DNA from: Planctomycetota bacterium
GTDB taxonomy: Bacteria; Planctomycetota; Phycisphaerae; Phycisphaerales; UBA1924
Direction: 5' to 3'
DNA: 64,000 nt
NCBI GenBank assembly: GCA_033763975.1
Contig: JANRJM010000011.1
Span: 23,620 to 87,619 of the forward strand
A program made the position numbers and the translations under genes. The notes beneath the pieces were generated by a model. That model searched no databases, was not told where the DNA came from, and was given only the letters and a program-made list of their open reading frames with translations. Every line of letters begins with the position of its first letter. Within the stretch, counting starts at the first letter, position 1. This document shows positions 15,867 to 29,256 of this stretch, piece after piece.

Positions 15867-18800
15867 ATGACACACGATCAATGCCCATCGACGCGGACGG
15901 GGGAGAAGGCCAAGCCGGGCAAGGCCCAGTTGGCGCGCGTTCCCCGTATCGCCGGCACGGTCAACGGGCTTCCCGTCTGGCGCAGCCCCGAAGAGCTGGG
16001 CGACGAGGCGGCGTTCCGCGACTGGCTCGAGCGTGAGTTTCCCGCGGGCGCGTCCGAGCTCGACCGGGCGGAGATCGCCGACGCGGGTGATCCCTCGGGG
16101 ACCGGCGAGACCCGCCGCACGTTCCTGAAGCTGATGGGGGCGTCGGTGGCGCTGGCGGGGGCGGCGACGATCCCCGGCTGCCGGCGGCCCGAGCACCCGA
16201 TCATGCCGTACTCGCGCGTGGTGCCCGAGGAGGTCGTGCCCGGCAAGCCCCTGTACTACGCGACGAGCTGGGCGCGCCCGGACGGCGGGGTCGAGGGCCT
16301 GCTCGTAGAGACGCACGAAGGGCGTCCGACGAAGATCGAGGGCAACCCGCTGCACCCGGCCAGCCGCGGGAAGTGCACGTCGTGGGCGCTGTCGAGCATC
16401 CTGAGCCTGTACGACCCCGACCGCCTGAAGAACCCGGTCTACCGCAACCCCACCCGCGGGCAGGTGGGCGCGACGTGGGACGACTTCCGCGTCTGGGGCG
16501 CCTCGCACTTTGCGCCCTACGACGCGTCGAAGGGCGAGGGCCTCGCGTTCGTAGTGGCCAAGTCTGCGAGCCCGACGCGCCGCGCGGTGTGCGCCCGCCT
16601 TCGTCAGAAGTACCCCAACGCGATGTGGGTCGACTGGGCGCCGGCCGAGTCGCCGGGCCCTCGCGAGGGGACGCGGGCGGCGCTGGGTGCGCCGTGCCGC
16701 GAGGTGCTGCACCTGGGGCGTGACACGGCCGAGGTCATCCTGAGCCTCGATCACGACTTCCTGGAGCACGTGCCCGACCAGGTCCGCAACTCGCTCGGGT
16801 TCGCTTCGTCGCGGTCGCTGGGCGCTCCGAACCCCGCCGACGACACGATGTCGCGACTGTACATGGTCGAGAGCGGGTTCTCGATCACGGGTGCGCAGGC
16901 CGACCACCGCGTGCCGATGGCGCCGTCGCGCATCAGCGGCTTCGCGGTCGAGCTGGCCAGGTTCATGCTGCCCAAGGTGGGCGCCGCCGACGCGGCCCCG
17001 CTCGCCACGGCGCTGGGCGCGGTGCAGACGCCCGCGGGCGAAGACCTGGGCGGAGCCCGCGCGTTCCTGGAGGCGTGCGCCAAGGACCTGATGGACCCCG
17101 CGCGGCGCGGGCGCGCGGTCGTGACCGCCGGCCCGAGCCAGCCCCCCGAGGTGCACGCCCTGATCGTCGCGATCAACGCCGCGCTGGGCAGCATCGGCGT
17201 CGGCGTGTCGTACGTCGCGATGACGCCCGACGAGGCGGCCGACGGGCACGCGGACCTGGCGCGCCTGACGGCGGCGATGAAGGACGGCGCGATCTCCACG
17301 CTCGTGTGCGTCGGGGCCAACCCCGTGTACGACGCGCCCGGCGCGCTCGACTTCGCCGGCGCGATGGCCAAGGTGGGCGCCACCGTCACCCTGAGCGTCG
17401 AACTGACGGAGACCGCCCTCGCCTCGACGTGGATGCTCAACGCGGCGTCGTACCTCGAGAGCTGGGGCGACACGATCAGTTCCGAGGGCGTCATCGCGCC
17501 CGTGCAGCCCATGATCGCCCCGCTGTACGAGCCCGCCCTGTGCGAGATCGAGTTCCTCGCGCTGCTCGCCGGCACCGACTGGACGGCACGCATCGACGGG
17601 TTCGAGATCGTCCGCGCCCACTGGCGGGGCGTGGTCGCCGGCACGGACGGCGCGTTCGCCAAGGCGTGGCGGGCGGCCCTGCACGAGGGCATCGGCCCGG
17701 TCGTCGCGCCCGCCGCGCGGACGCGCGTGGACTACGCGAGCGTCGCGCAGGGCGTGTCGCGCCTGACGCTGGCCGGTGCGCCCGGGGCCGAGGCGCTGGA
17801 CGTGGCCTTCGGGGTCGGCAACCTGGCGGACGGGCGCCTGGCGAACATCGGCTGGCTGCAGGAGCTTCCCGCCGCGGGCACGCGCGTGGTGTGGGACAAC
17901 CCGGTGCTCATGAGCCCGCGCACGGCGGAGGCGCTCGGCGTCGCGCCGGTGGGCTTCTCGCGTGCGGACGACATGGGCGGGGTGTACACATCACCCAAGT
18001 ACCCGACCGCGCGGCTCGCGAAGCTGACGCTGGCGGGGCGCGAGGTCGTGGCGCCGGTGTGGATCCTCCCGGGCATGCCCGACTTCACGCTGCGCTGCAC
18101 GCTGGGCTACGGGCGGACAGCGGCGGGGCGCGTGGGCGACGGGGTGGGCGTGAACTTCTACGCCGTGCTGCCCGCGACGGGGCGCCAGAGCATGGCGGGC
18201 GGCACGCTGCGGCGCGAGCCCGGATCGCACATGATCGCCTCGACGCAGAACCACTGGTCGATGGAGTCGCGCACGTCCATCGTCCGCGCGGTGGATCTGC
18301 CGGCGTGGCAGAAGCACGGCACGCACGTGCAGAAGACGCTGGACACGTTCTACGCGAACGAGGGCAAGGTGCGCGAGCTGAACTTCGCCGAGATGCTCGG
18401 CGAGCTGAGCCACACGCCCCCGAACATCTCGATCTACGAGAACCCGTTCAACCGCTCGCACGCGGACCCGGACCCCAAGGACATCGGGCCCGCGAAGCCG
18501 GACGGCCCGGCGTATCAGTCGCTGCAACCCCCGGTGTACACGCAGGGACCGCAGTGGGCGATGACGATCGACCAGACGCTGTGCACCGGGTGCGGCGCGT
18601 GCACGATCGCGTGCCAGGCGGAGAACAACATCCCGGTGGTGGGCAAGAAGGAAGTCGCGAAGGGGCGCGAGATGGCGTGGATCCGCGTCGACCGGTACTT
18701 CACCGGCGACATGGACAACCCCGGGGCGATGCTGCACCAGCCGGTCGCGTGCGTGCACTGCGAGAACGCCCCGTGCGAGGTGGTGTGCCCGGTGAACGCG

Positions 18801-19631
18801 ACGGTGCACGGGCCCGAGGGGCTCAACTACATGACGTACAACCGCTGCATCGGCACGCGGTACTGCGCCAACAACTGCCCGTACAAGGTGCGCCGGTTCA
18901 ACTTCTTTGACTATGGCGTGACGAAGTTCAACGGGGACTACTTCTTCAAGGAGTTCGTCGACGACGCGGGCGGCATGGTCCCCGGGCAGGAGGGGATCAC
19001 GGGGAGCGGGGCGTACAACAAGATCAACCCGAACCTGATTCCGCCTCGACTGCGCGAGAAGCTCGACCAGATCAGCCGCATGCAGAAGAACCCGAACGTC
19101 ACGGTGCGTTCGCGCGGCGTGATGGAGAAGTGCACGTACTGCATCCAGCGGATCAACGCCGGTCGCATCGAGATCAAGCTGAAGGGGCTGGAGAAGCTCC
19201 CCGACGGGTTCGTGCAGGCCGCCTGCCAGCAGGCGTGCCCGAGCGACGCGATCGTGTTCGGCGACATGCTGGACCCGGCCAGCCGCGTGGCGCGCACGCG
19301 GGCGAACGCGCGGAGCTACGAGCTGTTGGGGTATCTGAACACGCGCCCGCGCACGTCGCACATGGTGCGGGTGATGAACCCGAACCCCGCGCTGTGCGAC
19401 GCGGCCCGGAAGGACTCGTGGGAGCACCCGTTCCACCACGCCGGCGGGCACGGGGAGTCGCACAACGGGCACAACGGGCACGGGCACGACGGGCACGGGC
19501 ACGATGAACCGGGGCACGACGGGCACGCGCCCCCGACGCCACCCCAGTCGTTCCGCTTCGACGGGCGCCGGCGCCGCGAGGACCGCGGGTACGCCCTGAG
19601 CCTCACGGTGCTGCACGGGAGGAAGGCATGA
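15867..19631 (+). CDS. actB: Alternative complex III subunit ActB (molybdopterin-like plus Fe-S)
   Basis: ActB is the large peripheral subunit, a fusion of a cofactor-less molybdoenzyme-like domain with an Fe-S domain. Of 1254 residues, about 80-105 form a Tat-like signal, [23 protein letters not shown], whose Cys may be lipidated. About 110-830 resemble the catalytic subunit of molybdopterin oxidoreductases. From about 905 the four ferredoxin cysteine clusters follow: [35 protein letters not shown], and CTYC with CQQAC near 1090-1125. The tail (about 1185-1215) is strikingly His/Gly-rich, with repeated [16 protein letters not shown] units. The ATG at 15867 is preferred over an upstream GTG at 15804, but its ribosome binding site is weak. 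The stop overlaps the actC start (ATGA). Confidence 0.94.
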   Translation: MTHDQCPSTRTGEKAKPGKAQLARVPRIAGTVNGLPVWRSPEELGDEAAFRDWLEREFPAGASELDRAEIADAGDPSGTGETRRTFLKLMGASVALAGAATIPGCRRPEHPIMPYSRVVPEEVVPGKPLYYATSWARPDGGVEGLLVETHEGRPTKIEGNPLHPASRGKCTSWALSSILSLYDPDRLKNPVYRNPTRGQVGATWDDFRVWGASHFAPYDASKGEGLAFVVAKSASPTRRAVCARLRQKYPNAMWVDWAPAESPGPREGTRAALGAPCREVLHLGRDTAEVILSLDHDFLEHVPDQVRNSLGFASSRSLGAPNPADDTMSRLYMVESGFSITGAQADHRVPMAPSRISGFAVELARFMLPKVGAADAAPLATALGAVQTPAGEDLGGARAFLEACAKDLMDPARRGRAVVTAGPSQPPEVHALIVAINAALGSIGVGVSYVAMTPDEAADGHADLARLTAAMKDGAISTLVCVGANPVYDAPGALDFAGAMAKVGATVTLSVELTETALASTWMLNAASYLESWGDTISSEGVIAPVQPMIAPLYEPALCEIEFLALLAGTDWTARIDGFEIVRAHWRGVVAGTDGAFAKAWRAALHEGIGPVVAPAARTRVDYASVAQGVSRLTLAGAPGAEALDVAFGVGNLADGRLANIGWLQELPAAGTRVVWDNPVLMSPRTAEALGVAPVGFSRADDMGGVYTSPKYPTARLAKLTLAGREVVAPVWILPGMPDFTLRCTLGYGRTAAGRVGDGVGVNFYAVLPATGRQSMAGGTLRREPGSHMIASTQNHWSMESRTSIVRAVDLPAWQKHGTHVQKTLDTFYANEGKVRELNFAEMLGELSHTPPNISIYENPFNRSHADPDPKDIGPAKPDGPAYQSLQPPVYTQGPQWAMTIDQTLCTGCGACTIACQAENNIPVVGKKEVAKGREMAWIRVDRYFTGDMDNPGAMLHQPVACVHCENAPCEVVCPVNATVHGPEGLNYMTYNRCIGTRYCANNCPYKVRRFNFFDYGVTKFNGDYFFKEFVDDAGGMVPGQEGITGSGAYNKINPNLIPPRLREKLDQISRMQKNPNVTVRSRGVMEKCTYCIQRINAGRIEIKLKGLEKLPDGFVQAACQQACPSDAIVFGDMLDPASRVARTRANARSYELLGYLNTRPRTSHMVRVMNPNPALCDAARKDSWEHPFHHAGGHGESHNGHNGHGHDGHGHDEPGHDGHAPPTPPQSFRFDGRRRREDRGYALSLTVLHGRKA

Positions 19632-21274
19632 CGACGCACCCGCATCCCGACGAACTGACGGCCCGGCGCCTGGCGGGGCTCGAGCGCGACGCCGCGGGGA
19701 GCGTGCTCCCGCCGCCGGGCACGGGCGACGGCTCGCTGGTCGAGACGCCCGGGGTTCGCCCGCCGCTGGTGCTGAACAACCGCTCGTTCCGCGAGGTGAC
19801 GGACATCATCTGCGGGTACACGGAGTCGCCCCCGCCCCGGTGGTGGTACGCGGTCGCGGCGATGACCGCGGGGCTGGCGTCGATGATGGGCGCGTTCATC
19901 CTGTACCTGGTCATCACGGGGATCGGCACCTGGGGTCTCAACAACCAGGTGGACTGGGCGTGGGACATCACGAACTTCGTGTTCTGGATCGGTATCGGGC
20001 ACGCCGGCACGCTCATCTCCGCGATCCTGTGCCTGCTGAAGCAGAAGTGGCGCACAGCGGTGAACCGCTCGGCCGAGGCGATGACGATCTTCGCGGTGAT
20101 CTGCGCCGCGACCTTCCCGGGCATCCACGTCGGGCGCCAGTGGATGGCGTGGTTCCTCGCCCCGCTGCCCAACGCGAACGCGATCTGGCCGAACTTCCGC
20201 TCGCCCCTGCTGTGGGACGTCTTCGCGGTGTCGACGTACGGCACGGTCTCGCTGCTGTTCTGGTACATGGGCATGATCCCCGACCTCGCGACGCTGCGTG
20301 ACCGGGCCGACCGTCGCCTGCGTGCCAACCGCGAGGGCAGCCCGCTCGTGGTGCCCTTCCTGCCCTTCCGGGTGGATGAGGTGCGGGCGAAGGTGTACGG
20401 GTTCCTGAGCCTGGGGTGGCGGTTCAGCGGGCGCCACTGGCACCGCTACGAGGCGGCGTACCTCGTGCTGGCGGGGATCTCGACCCCGCTGGTGCTCAGC
20501 GTGCACTCGATCGTGTCGTTCGACTTCGCGACGTCGATCCTGCCCGGCTGGCACACGACGATCTTCCCGCCCTACTTCGTCGCCGGCGCCATCTTCGGCG
20601 GGTTCGCGATGGTGCTGCTCCTGCTGATCCCGGCGCGCGAGCTGTACCCGCACATGAAGGACTTCATCACCCTCCGCCACCTCGAGAACATGGCGAAGAT
20701 CATCCTCCTCACCGGCATGATGGTCGGCTTCGCGTACTCGATGGAGTTCTTCATCGCGTGGTACGGCGGGAACGAGTTCGAGCTCTACGCCTTCAAGAAC
20801 CGCGCGTTCGGGCCCTACTGGTGGGCCTACTGGACGATGATCTCGTGCAACGTGCTGAGCCCCCAGGTGTTCTGGCACAAGTCGATGCGGACCAACCCGC
20901 TGGTCATCTTCATGGTCAGCGTGCTGGTGACCATCGGCATGTGGTTCGAGCGGTTCGTGATCATCGTGACCAGCCTGCACCGGGCGTTCCTGCCCGGCGA
21001 GTGGCACATGTTCCACCCGACGCTCGTGGACATCTGCATCTTCGTGGGGTCGATCGGGCTGTTCATCCACCTGTTCCTGCTGTTCATGCGGTTCCTGCCG
21101 ATGTTCGCGATGGCCGAGCTCAAGGCGGTGCTCCCGCAGGCCAGCCCGCACTACCACCCTCATGGGCACTCCAACGGGCACGGGACGGGGGACGGGCACG
21201 GCGGGGGTCAGACGGGCGACGGGGGCGACGCGCGCGTCCGGGTTGAGACGCGGGCGCCCGGAGGGGGACACTGA
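19628..21274 (+). CDS. actC: Alternative complex III subunit ActC (NrfD/PsrC-like)
   Basis: An integral membrane subunit of the NrfD/PsrC family that, with ActF, forms the quinol-binding membrane part of the complex. The 548-residue chain has about ten hydrophobic segments, beginning near '[24 protein letters not shown]'. Conserved-looking features include '[19 protein letters not shown]', '[18 protein letters not shown]', '[44 protein letters not shown]' and '[14 protein letters not shown]'. It ends in a soluble His/Gly-rich tail ([19 protein letters not shown]). It overlaps actB by 4 bp and is followed by actD after 2 bp, so the three are translationally linked. Confidence 0.94.
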   Translation: MTTHPHPDELTARRLAGLERDAAGSVLPPPGTGDGSLVETPGVRPPLVLNNRSFREVTDIICGYTESPPPRWWYAVAAMTAGLASMMGAFILYLVITGIGTWGLNNQVDWAWDITNFVFWIGIGHAGTLISAILCLLKQKWRTAVNRSAEAMTIFAVICAATFPGIHVGRQWMAWFLAPLPNANAIWPNFRSPLLWDVFAVSTYGTVSLLFWYMGMIPDLATLRDRADRRLRANREGSPLVVPFLPFRVDEVRAKVYGFLSLGWRFSGRHWHRYEAAYLVLAGISTPLVLSVHSIVSFDFATSILPGWHTTIFPPYFVAGAIFGGFAMVLLLLIPARELYPHMKDFITLRHLENMAKIILLTGMMVGFAYSMEFFIAWYGGNEFELYAFKNRAFGPYWWAYWTMISCNVLSPQVFWHKSMRTNPLVIFMVSVLVTIGMWFERFVIIVTSLHRAFLPGEWHMFHPTLVDICIFVGSIGLFIHLFLLFMRFLPMFAMAELKAVLPQASPHYHPHGHSNGHGTGDGHGGGQTGDGGDARVRVETRAPGGGH

Positions 21275-21276
21275 CC

Positions 21277-21846
21277 ATGGCGACCGCGAGCGGACGCGTC
21301 TACGTGACCGAGTCGGGCGAGGCGATCCACGGGATCCTGGCCTCGTTCGCCACGCCGGCGGACCTGTACCACGCCGCCGAGAAGGTGCGCGACCAGGGCT
21401 ACAGCCGCTGGGACACCTTTACGCCCTTCCCGATCCACGGGCTTGAGGAGGCCATGGGCATGCGGCGGACGAAGCTGCCCGTGCTGGTGGCGTGCATCGG
21501 GCTCTCGGGGTCGGGGCTGGGGTTCCTCATGCAGTGGTGGATGTCGATGTACGGGTACGCGCTTGTCACGCAGGGCAAGCCGTTCAACAGCTGGCAGGCC
21601 TTCGTGCCCATCACGTTCGAGCTGGGCATCCTGTTCTCGGCGTTCACGGCGCTCATCGGGATGCTGGCGCTGAACGGCCTGCCCCGCCACCACCACCCGC
21701 TCTTCCGCAAGGAGCGGTTCCTGGCGAGCAGCGACGACGGGTTCTTCGTGTGCGTCGAGGCGTCGGACCCCAGGTTCGACCCCGACCGCACGCGATCGCT
21801 GCTGGAGCACGCGGGGGCGACGAGCATCGAACTGGTCGAGGAATGA
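21277..21846 (+). CDS. actD: Alternative complex III subunit ActD (DUF3341)
   Basis: A small subunit of the complex, DUF3341 family, with two membrane helices (about 65-88 and 108-130 of 189 residues). The N-terminal soluble domain shows the typical IHGILASFATPADLYHAAEKVRDQGYSRWDTFTPFPIHGLEEAMG, where the xxPFPIHG phrase is characteristic. A conserved segment RHHHPLFRKERF follows the second helix. It sits between actC (2-bp gap) and actE, as in other act operons. Confidence 0.92.
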   Translation: MATASGRVYVTESGEAIHGILASFATPADLYHAAEKVRDQGYSRWDTFTPFPIHGLEEAMGMRRTKLPVLVACIGLSGSGLGFLMQWWMSMYGYALVTQGKPFNSWQAFVPITFELGILFSAFTALIGMLALNGLPRHHHPLFRKERFLASSDDGFFVCVEASDPRFDPDRTRSLLEHAGATSIELVEE

Positions 21847-21899
21847 CGGGCGATGCCCGGTCGGGGCGCCCGAGATCGAACGCAGGGGCTGGTGCACGC

Positions 21900-22718
21900 A
21901 TGACGACACGATCCACATCCCGAGCGACCCGCGCGTCCAGGCTGGCCCTGGTCGTGCTGCTGGCGGCGGGCGTCGGGGGCCTGGCGGGCTGTCGCGACGA
22001 TCGCAGCCGCGAGGCGCCGCGCCAGTTCTTCCCGGACATGGACGACGCCCCGCGCTGGAACCCGCAGAGCGGGACGGAGATGTTCGCCGACGGGCGCACG
22101 ATGCGTCCGGTCGTGCCGCAGACCGTCGCGTTCGCGCGGTGGCCGATCGTCGCCGACCAGGAATGGGCGGATCCGTGGCGCCAGGAGCGTGCGGACCTGC
22201 TGAAGCACGACGACCAGTTCTACACGGGCGTGGAGGGCGTGGAGGCGGACGGGACGAAGCGGTACGTGCGGTCGATTCCCCAGAGCGTGCCGGTGGACGA
22301 GGCGTTCATCCGCCGGGGCCAAGAGCGGTTCAACATCTACTGCTCGGCGTGCCACGGCTACCTGGGCGACGGGCAGGGCACGGTCGGACGCCAGTACAAC
22401 CCGATCGTGGTGAGCTTCTACGACCCGACGTTCGCCGATCCGAAGAACGTGCGCAGCCGCGACGGCTGGATCTTCCAGATCATCCGCAACGGCAAGCCCA
22501 CCGAGGGCCAGCCGGGCAAGTACAACATGCCCCCGTACGGGCACGCGGTGAACGAGCGTGACGCGTGGGCGATCACGGCGTACGTGCGGGCGCTGCGGGC
22601 GTCGCGCGAGGGCACCATCGACGACGTGCCCGCGAGCCTGCGCGACCAGTTGCTGCAGAAACGCACGACCCCGGCGCCCTCGGGCGCCGCGCCGACGCCG
22701 GCGGGAGGTGGATCATGA
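21900..22718 (+). CDS. actE: Alternative complex III subunit ActE, monoheme cytochrome c lipoprotein
   Basis: ActE is a lipid-anchored monoheme cytochrome c that can hand electrons from the complex to its acceptor. The protein (272 residues from this start) has a lipoprotein signal ending VGGLAGC (cleavage before Cys31), then a long linker and one heme site, CSACH, at about 148-152, with a likely axial Met in KYNMPPYG. An alternative ATG at 21843 overlaps the actD stop (ATGA) and would add 19 residues before the signal peptide. I prefer 21900 because the signal then has a normal length, although neither start has a strong ribosome binding site. Confidence 0.9.
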   Translation: MTTRSTSRATRASRLALVVLLAAGVGGLAGCRDDRSREAPRQFFPDMDDAPRWNPQSGTEMFADGRTMRPVVPQTVAFARWPIVADQEWADPWRQERADLLKHDDQFYTGVEGVEADGTKRYVRSIPQSVPVDEAFIRRGQERFNIYCSACHGYLGDGQGTVGRQYNPIVVSFYDPTFADPKNVRSRDGWIFQIIRNGKPTEGQPGKYNMPPYGHAVNERDAWAITAYVRALRASREGTIDDVPASLRDQLLQKRTTPAPSGAAPTPAGGGS

Positions 22719-24034
22719 GCGCGGCCGCGACCGGGAACCTCCTGCGTTCCGACAACATCACTCTTCCGGGGGCGCCCATCCGCCCGCTGGGCATGGGCGT
22801 GCTCGTGGCGGGGGCGGTCGCCGCCCTCGCGGTGCTGGGCATGGGCTTCACCGGGGCGGCGGGCGTGACGCTGAAGCACGCGCTGGCCGTGTACCACGTC
22901 GGGGCCATGGGCGTGCTGGCCATGTGCCTGGGCAGCCTGTTCTTCGTGATGGTGTTCCACCTCATGGGGGCGGGCTGGTCGATCGTGCTGCGCCGCCAGC
23001 TCGAGAACATCGCCTCGTTCCTGCCCTTCGCGTGGCTGCTGGTGATGCCCGTGCTGGTCATCGAGCTCGTGACGCAGGGCACGCTGTTCATCTGGATGAA
23101 GCCGGTCTTCTACGCGGACTACCTGCTGCAGAAGAAGGCCGCCTACTTCTTCGCCCCGCTCGCGATCGTCGACCACGACACGCACGAGGCGAAGACCACC
23201 TTCGTCTTCCCGGCGTTCTTCGCCGTCCGCGCGCTCTTCTACGGGGGCGTGTGGACGCTGCTCTCGCGCCGGATGGTCGCCTTCGGGCGGGCGCAGGAGG
23301 CCCGCACCGACCTGCAGGCGGCGTCGAAGGCGCGGTTCACCTCCGCGTGGGGCCTGCTGCTCTTCGCCCTCACCACCGCGTTCGCGTCGTTCGACTGGCT
23401 CATGTCGCTCGACTTCAAGTTCTTCAGCACGATGTGGCCCGTGTGGTACTTCGCGGGGTGCGCGTTCTCGGGCATCTCGCTGCTCGTGCTGATCGTCGCG
23501 CGGCTCAAGGCCGCCGGACGCCTCCAGGGCGTCGTCACCAGCGAGCACTTCCACGACACCGGCAAGCTCGTCTTCAGCTTCACGGTCTTCTGGTCGTACA
23601 TCGCGTTCAGCCAGTACTTCCTGATCTGGTACAGCAACATCCCCGAGGAAACGGCCTTCTTCTTCTACCGCACCAACGAGGGTTCGCCCTGGCGACCCCT
23701 GGGCATCTTCCTCATCATCGGGCACTTCGCCGCCCCGTTCCTCGTCGGGCTCTTCCGCCCGGTGAAGCGCAGCCCGATGGCCCTTGGCCTGCTGGCGGCG
23801 TGGGCGCTGTTCGTGCACTTCGCGGACCTGTACTACGTCGTCCGCCCGATGGTCGAGACCGCGGGCGGCGGGCCGATCCAGATCGCCCGGTTCATCTGGG
23901 TCGACGTCATCGCGATCGCCGGCGTGTTCGCGATCCTCATCGGGTACCTGCTCATGCGGATCCCCGCGACGCCTCTGGTGTCGGCGAAGGACCCGCTCAT
24001 CGAGGAATCCCTGGAACACCGCAACTACGTGTAG
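22715..24034 (+). CDS. actF: Alternative complex III subunit ActF (NrfD-like)
   Basis: The second polytopic quinol-site subunit, paired with ActC. It is 439 residues with about ten hydrophobic segments. Typical ActF stretches are 'MCLGSLFFVMVFHLMGAGWSIVLRRQLENI', 'TSAWGLLLFALTTAFASFDWLMSLDFKFFSTMWPVWYFAG', 'HDTGKLVFSFTVFWSYIAFSQYFLIWYSNIPEET' and a C-terminal membrane hairpin. The ATG overlaps the actE stop by 4 bp and is served by GGGAGGTGG. It is the last of the six canonical act genes. The following 94 bp are less tightly packed than elsewhere in the operon. Confidence 0.94.
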   Translation: MSAAATGNLLRSDNITLPGAPIRPLGMGVLVAGAVAALAVLGMGFTGAAGVTLKHALAVYHVGAMGVLAMCLGSLFFVMVFHLMGAGWSIVLRRQLENIASFLPFAWLLVMPVLVIELVTQGTLFIWMKPVFYADYLLQKKAAYFFAPLAIVDHDTHEAKTTFVFPAFFAVRALFYGGVWTLLSRRMVAFGRAQEARTDLQAASKARFTSAWGLLLFALTTAFASFDWLMSLDFKFFSTMWPVWYFAGCAFSGISLLVLIVARLKAAGRLQGVVTSEHFHDTGKLVFSFTVFWSYIAFSQYFLIWYSNIPEETAFFFYRTNEGSPWRPLGIFLIIGHFAAPFLVGLFRPVKRSPMALGLLAAWALFVHFADLYYVVRPMVETAGGGPIQIARFIWVDVIAIAGVFAILIGYLLMRIPATPLVSAKDPLIEESLEHRNYV

Positions 24035-24084
24035 GCATCCACAGGTTCGTGGCGACGGGGTCGACTTCTGGTTTCGCAGCAATC

Positions 24085-24103
24085 CGTTCGGGTTGACCGG
24101 ACG
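24085..24103 (+). other. Hairpin in the actF spacer
   Basis: CGTTCGG and CCGGACG pair (one G-U) around GTTGA. This is the only sizeable gap between actF and the caa3 genes, and it is AT-richer than its surroundings. The stem could mark an RNA processing or attenuation point between the act and cox halves. No T-run follows, so it is not a standard terminator. Confidence 0.35.
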
Positions 24104-24128
24104 AATACAAGGCCAAAGGGAACGAGTC

Positions 24129-24536
24129 ATGTCGGGGCACAACCACACGCCGGAGGTTCACGAGCACGTCGACGCGTGGCACCACCACGGGGCGGACGAG
24201 GGCTTGCCGCAGGCCGAGCACCTGGGCAACCTGAACGTCACGGCGATCTTCCGGTGGGGCGCGGCGATCAGCGTGATCTTCGTGCTCGTGCTGGTGGTGA
24301 CGGCGATGTACTTCTCGCGGTACACGAACCGGCTGCGCCTGGAGCGCCAGGAGCGGGCGGCGTGGAACGGGCTCTCGGCCGAGGCGCGCGGGCTGCGCGA
24401 CAGCGCGGAGGCGACACTCTCCACCGGCGGCAAGCCCGAGACCTACGCGTGGGCGAGCGAGCAGCAGGGGGCGGTGCAACTGCCCATCGAGCAGGCGATG
24501 CGCAAGGTGGCGCAGACGTATCGGGAAGGGAAGTAG
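24129..24536 (+). CDS. Small His-rich single-span membrane protein of the act-cox operon
   Basis: A 135-residue protein with a histidine-dense N-terminus (HNHTPEVHEHVDAWHHHGADE; ten His in the first 40 residues). One membrane helix follows at about 46-65 (ISVIFVLVLVVTAMYFS), then a charged helical C-terminal domain ending LPIEQAMRKVAQTYREGK. I know no named family. Its place between actF and SCO, 2 bp before the SCO start, suggests an accessory subunit or assembly factor of the ACIII-caa3 assembly. The His cluster could bind copper or another metal. The function is inferred from context only. Confidence 0.82.
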   Translation: MSGHNHTPEVHEHVDAWHHHGADEGLPQAEHLGNLNVTAIFRWGAAISVIFVLVLVVTAMYFSRYTNRLRLERQERAAWNGLSAEARGLRDSAEATLSTGGKPETYAWASEQQGAVQLPIEQAMRKVAQTYREGK

Positions 24537-24538
24537 TC

Positions 24539-25483
24539 GTGCGGCGGACGGTCCTGGGAATACTGCTGGCGGGCGCGGTCGCGATGAGCGGCCCGTCGTC
24601 GGTGCGCGCCCAGGTCCAGGCGACCGACGAGGGGATGAACTTCTACCAGACGCCCTCGCAGATCCGCGGGCTGGACGTGGTGGAGAACATCGGGCGGACG
24701 CTGCCGATGGAGCTGACGTTCACGGATCACGAGGGGAAGGTCGTCCGCCTGGGCGACTACTTCGGCGCGAACGCGAAGCCCGCGGTGGTGACGCTGGTCT
24801 ACTACAACTGCCCGGTGGTGTGCGACGTGCTGCTGACGAAGCAGACCGAGGTGTTTGAGAAGCTCGACTACTCGGTGGGGAAGGAGTTCACGGCGCTGTC
24901 GTTCAGTTTCGACCCGCGCGAGACGCCCCCGCAGGCGCGGACGGCGCGCGAGGCGTACATGTCGTCGTACGGGCGGCGTGGGGAGCCGGGCGTCGAGGGC
25001 GGGTGGCGGTTCCACGTGGGCGAGGACTCGAACAACCGGGCGCTGGCGGAGGCGCTGGGGTTCCAGTATCGCAAGCTGGGGGACGGGAACTACTCGCACC
25101 CGGTGTGCCAGTTCATCATCACGCCGGACGGGCGGGTGAGCCGCTACCTGTACGGGTACCCGTCGGACGTGCGCGATCTGAAGCTGGCGTTGATCGACGC
25201 GAGCGAGGGGAAGCTGGTGCGGACGATCGGGGAGCGGTTCCTGTCGTTCTGCTACGAGTTCGACGTGTCGAGCGGGAAGTACTCGCTGCGGGTCTACCGG
25301 GTGCTGCAACTGGGCGGCGCGGTGACGGTGATCACGCTGGGGTCGGTGATCGGCGCGTTCATGCTGGCGGAGCGGTCGCGACGGCGGCGTGGGGGCGGGG
25401 GGTCGGGCCCGGGCGGGGCGCCGAGTGAGACGGGCAATGAAGACGGGCCGCACGCGGTCGGCCCGACGGGGTACGCACGATGA
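24539..25483 (+). CDS. SCO1/SenC-type copper chaperone for the CuA site
   Basis: SCO proteins have a thioredoxin fold and deliver copper to the CuA centre of oxidase subunit II, encoded next. The 314-residue protein starts with GTG (AAGGGAA upstream) and has a signal peptide ending VRAQ. The metal motif YYNCPVVC has Cys at about 91 and 95, and the third ligand is His near 186 in NYSHPVC. LSFSFDPRETP corresponds to the conserved SxDP region. A membrane helix near 265-290 anchors the C-terminus, followed by an Arg/Gly-rich tail. An extra Cys lies next to the ligand His (HPVC). The stop overlaps the coxB start (ATGA). Confidence 0.9.
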   Translation: MRRTVLGILLAGAVAMSGPSSVRAQVQATDEGMNFYQTPSQIRGLDVVENIGRTLPMELTFTDHEGKVVRLGDYFGANAKPAVVTLVYYNCPVVCDVLLTKQTEVFEKLDYSVGKEFTALSFSFDPRETPPQARTAREAYMSSYGRRGEPGVEGGWRFHVGEDSNNRALAEALGFQYRKLGDGNYSHPVCQFIITPDGRVSRYLYGYPSDVRDLKLALIDASEGKLVRTIGERFLSFCYEFDVSSGKYSLRVYRVLQLGGAVTVITLGSVIGAFMLAERSRRRRGGGGSGPGGAPSETGNEDGPHAVGPTGYAR

Positions 25484-26619
25484 CGGGGCAGCACCACACG
25501 CTGGGGACCGGGGGGCCGTTCACGCAGTTGTGGCTGGACGGGCCGTCGGCCACGATGGCCGGTCGCGAGACGGATGAGATGTTCATCTGGCTCTGGTGGT
25601 TCTGCGTCGTGTGGTTCGTGGGCCTGATGGCGCTGATGGCGTACTGGGTGGTGAAGTACCGGCGGCGTCCGGGGAAGATCGCGCCGATGAGCCCGTCGCA
25701 CAACACGCGCCTGGAGATCGCCTGGACGGTGATCCCGTCGCTGTTCCTGGTGTACATGTTCTTCAAGGGGTTCAAGGGGTACATCGGGCAGTTGCTGGCG
25801 CCGGGCGACGCGATCGTGATGAACGTGACGGGCGCGAAGTGGTACTGGCAGTTGACGTACCCGAACGGGGCGGAGTCGCCGGCGACGGCGCGCCCCGGGG
25901 CGAAGGACATCCCGGTCTTTTACTTCCCGGCGAAGACGAACATCCAGCTCAAGATGCAGAGCAAGGACGTGCTGCACGCGTTCTGGGTGCCGGATTTCCG
26001 CGTGAAGCAGGACGTGATCCCCAACCGGTTCACGACGCTGTGGTTCAACGCGGAGGGCCCCGGGCCCGGGGCCGCGGTGCACCCGACGCCCAGCGAGGGG
26101 TCGGCGGAGGCCAAGCGGACCGACGTGATCGCGCTGGCGGGCGTGCCCTACACCGAGCACATCCTGTTCTGCGCGGAGTACTGCGGGACGGAGCACTCGG
26201 AGATGGCGGCGTTGATCCGGATCGTGCCCGACGACGCGTACCGGCGCTGGGTCGAGGCGATCGGCACGCCCTCGGACCCCGTGGAACTGGGGCGCAAGCA
26301 GTGGCGGCTCAAGTGCGCCTCGTGCCACACGATCGACGGCTCGCCGAACACGGGCCCGACGTGGCTGAACGCGTACGGCGCGACGCACGAGATGACCAAC
26401 GGCGAGCAGGTGACGGTGGACGACGCGTACATTCTCGAATCCATCATGGAGCCGTCCAAGCGGGTGGTGAAGGGGTTCGAGAACGGGAACATGCCGTCGT
26501 TCCGCGGGCTTCTCACGCCCACGCAGGTGGACGGGATCATCCAGTTCATGAAGTCGATCAGCGATAAGGCGGGCACGGACGGCGCGGCGCCGGCGGCGGA
26601 GAGCGCCCCGACGCCCTAG
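25480..26619 (+). CDS. coxB: caa3-type cytochrome c oxidase subunit II with fused cytochrome c
   Basis: Subunit II accepts electrons at CuA. The 379 residues contain two membrane helices (about 36-60 and 80-97) and a cupredoxin domain with all CuA ligands: His166 in VLHAFWVP, then Cys231, Cys235, His239 and Met242 in [17 protein letters not shown]-terminal cytochrome c domain has its heme site CASCH at 279-283 and a probable axial Met in NMPSF. The fused heme domain makes this a caa3 oxidase, so electrons can pass straight from ActA/ActE. There is no cleavable signal, unlike many homologues. The gene overlaps SCO by 4 bp. Confidence 0.95.
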   Translation: MTGQHHTLGTGGPFTQLWLDGPSATMAGRETDEMFIWLWWFCVVWFVGLMALMAYWVVKYRRRPGKIAPMSPSHNTRLEIAWTVIPSLFLVYMFFKGFKGYIGQLLAPGDAIVMNVTGAKWYWQLTYPNGAESPATARPGAKDIPVFYFPAKTNIQLKMQSKDVLHAFWVPDFRVKQDVIPNRFTTLWFNAEGPGPGAAVHPTPSEGSAEAKRTDVIALAGVPYTEHILFCAEYCGTEHSEMAALIRIVPDDAYRRWVEAIGTPSDPVELGRKQWRLKCASCHTIDGSPNTGPTWLNAYGATHEMTNGEQVTVDDAYILESIMEPSKRVVKGFENGNMPSFRGLLTPTQVDGIIQFMKSISDKAGTDGAAPAAESAPTP

Positions 26620-26641
26620 GCAGGGCGGGGAAGGAGCGGTC

Positions 26642-29227
<2,586 letters not shown>

Positions 29228-29256
29228 CCGCGCGCGACGCACCCCGAGACCACGCC

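Noticed and set aside
15651..17684. 677-codon minus-strand frame opposite actB
   Set aside because: Shadow of actB: Arg-rich with no recognisable domain.
22418..24148. 576-codon minus-strand frame opposite actE/actF
   Set aside because: Charged low-complexity antisense product with no start signal; the plus-strand genes are unambiguous.
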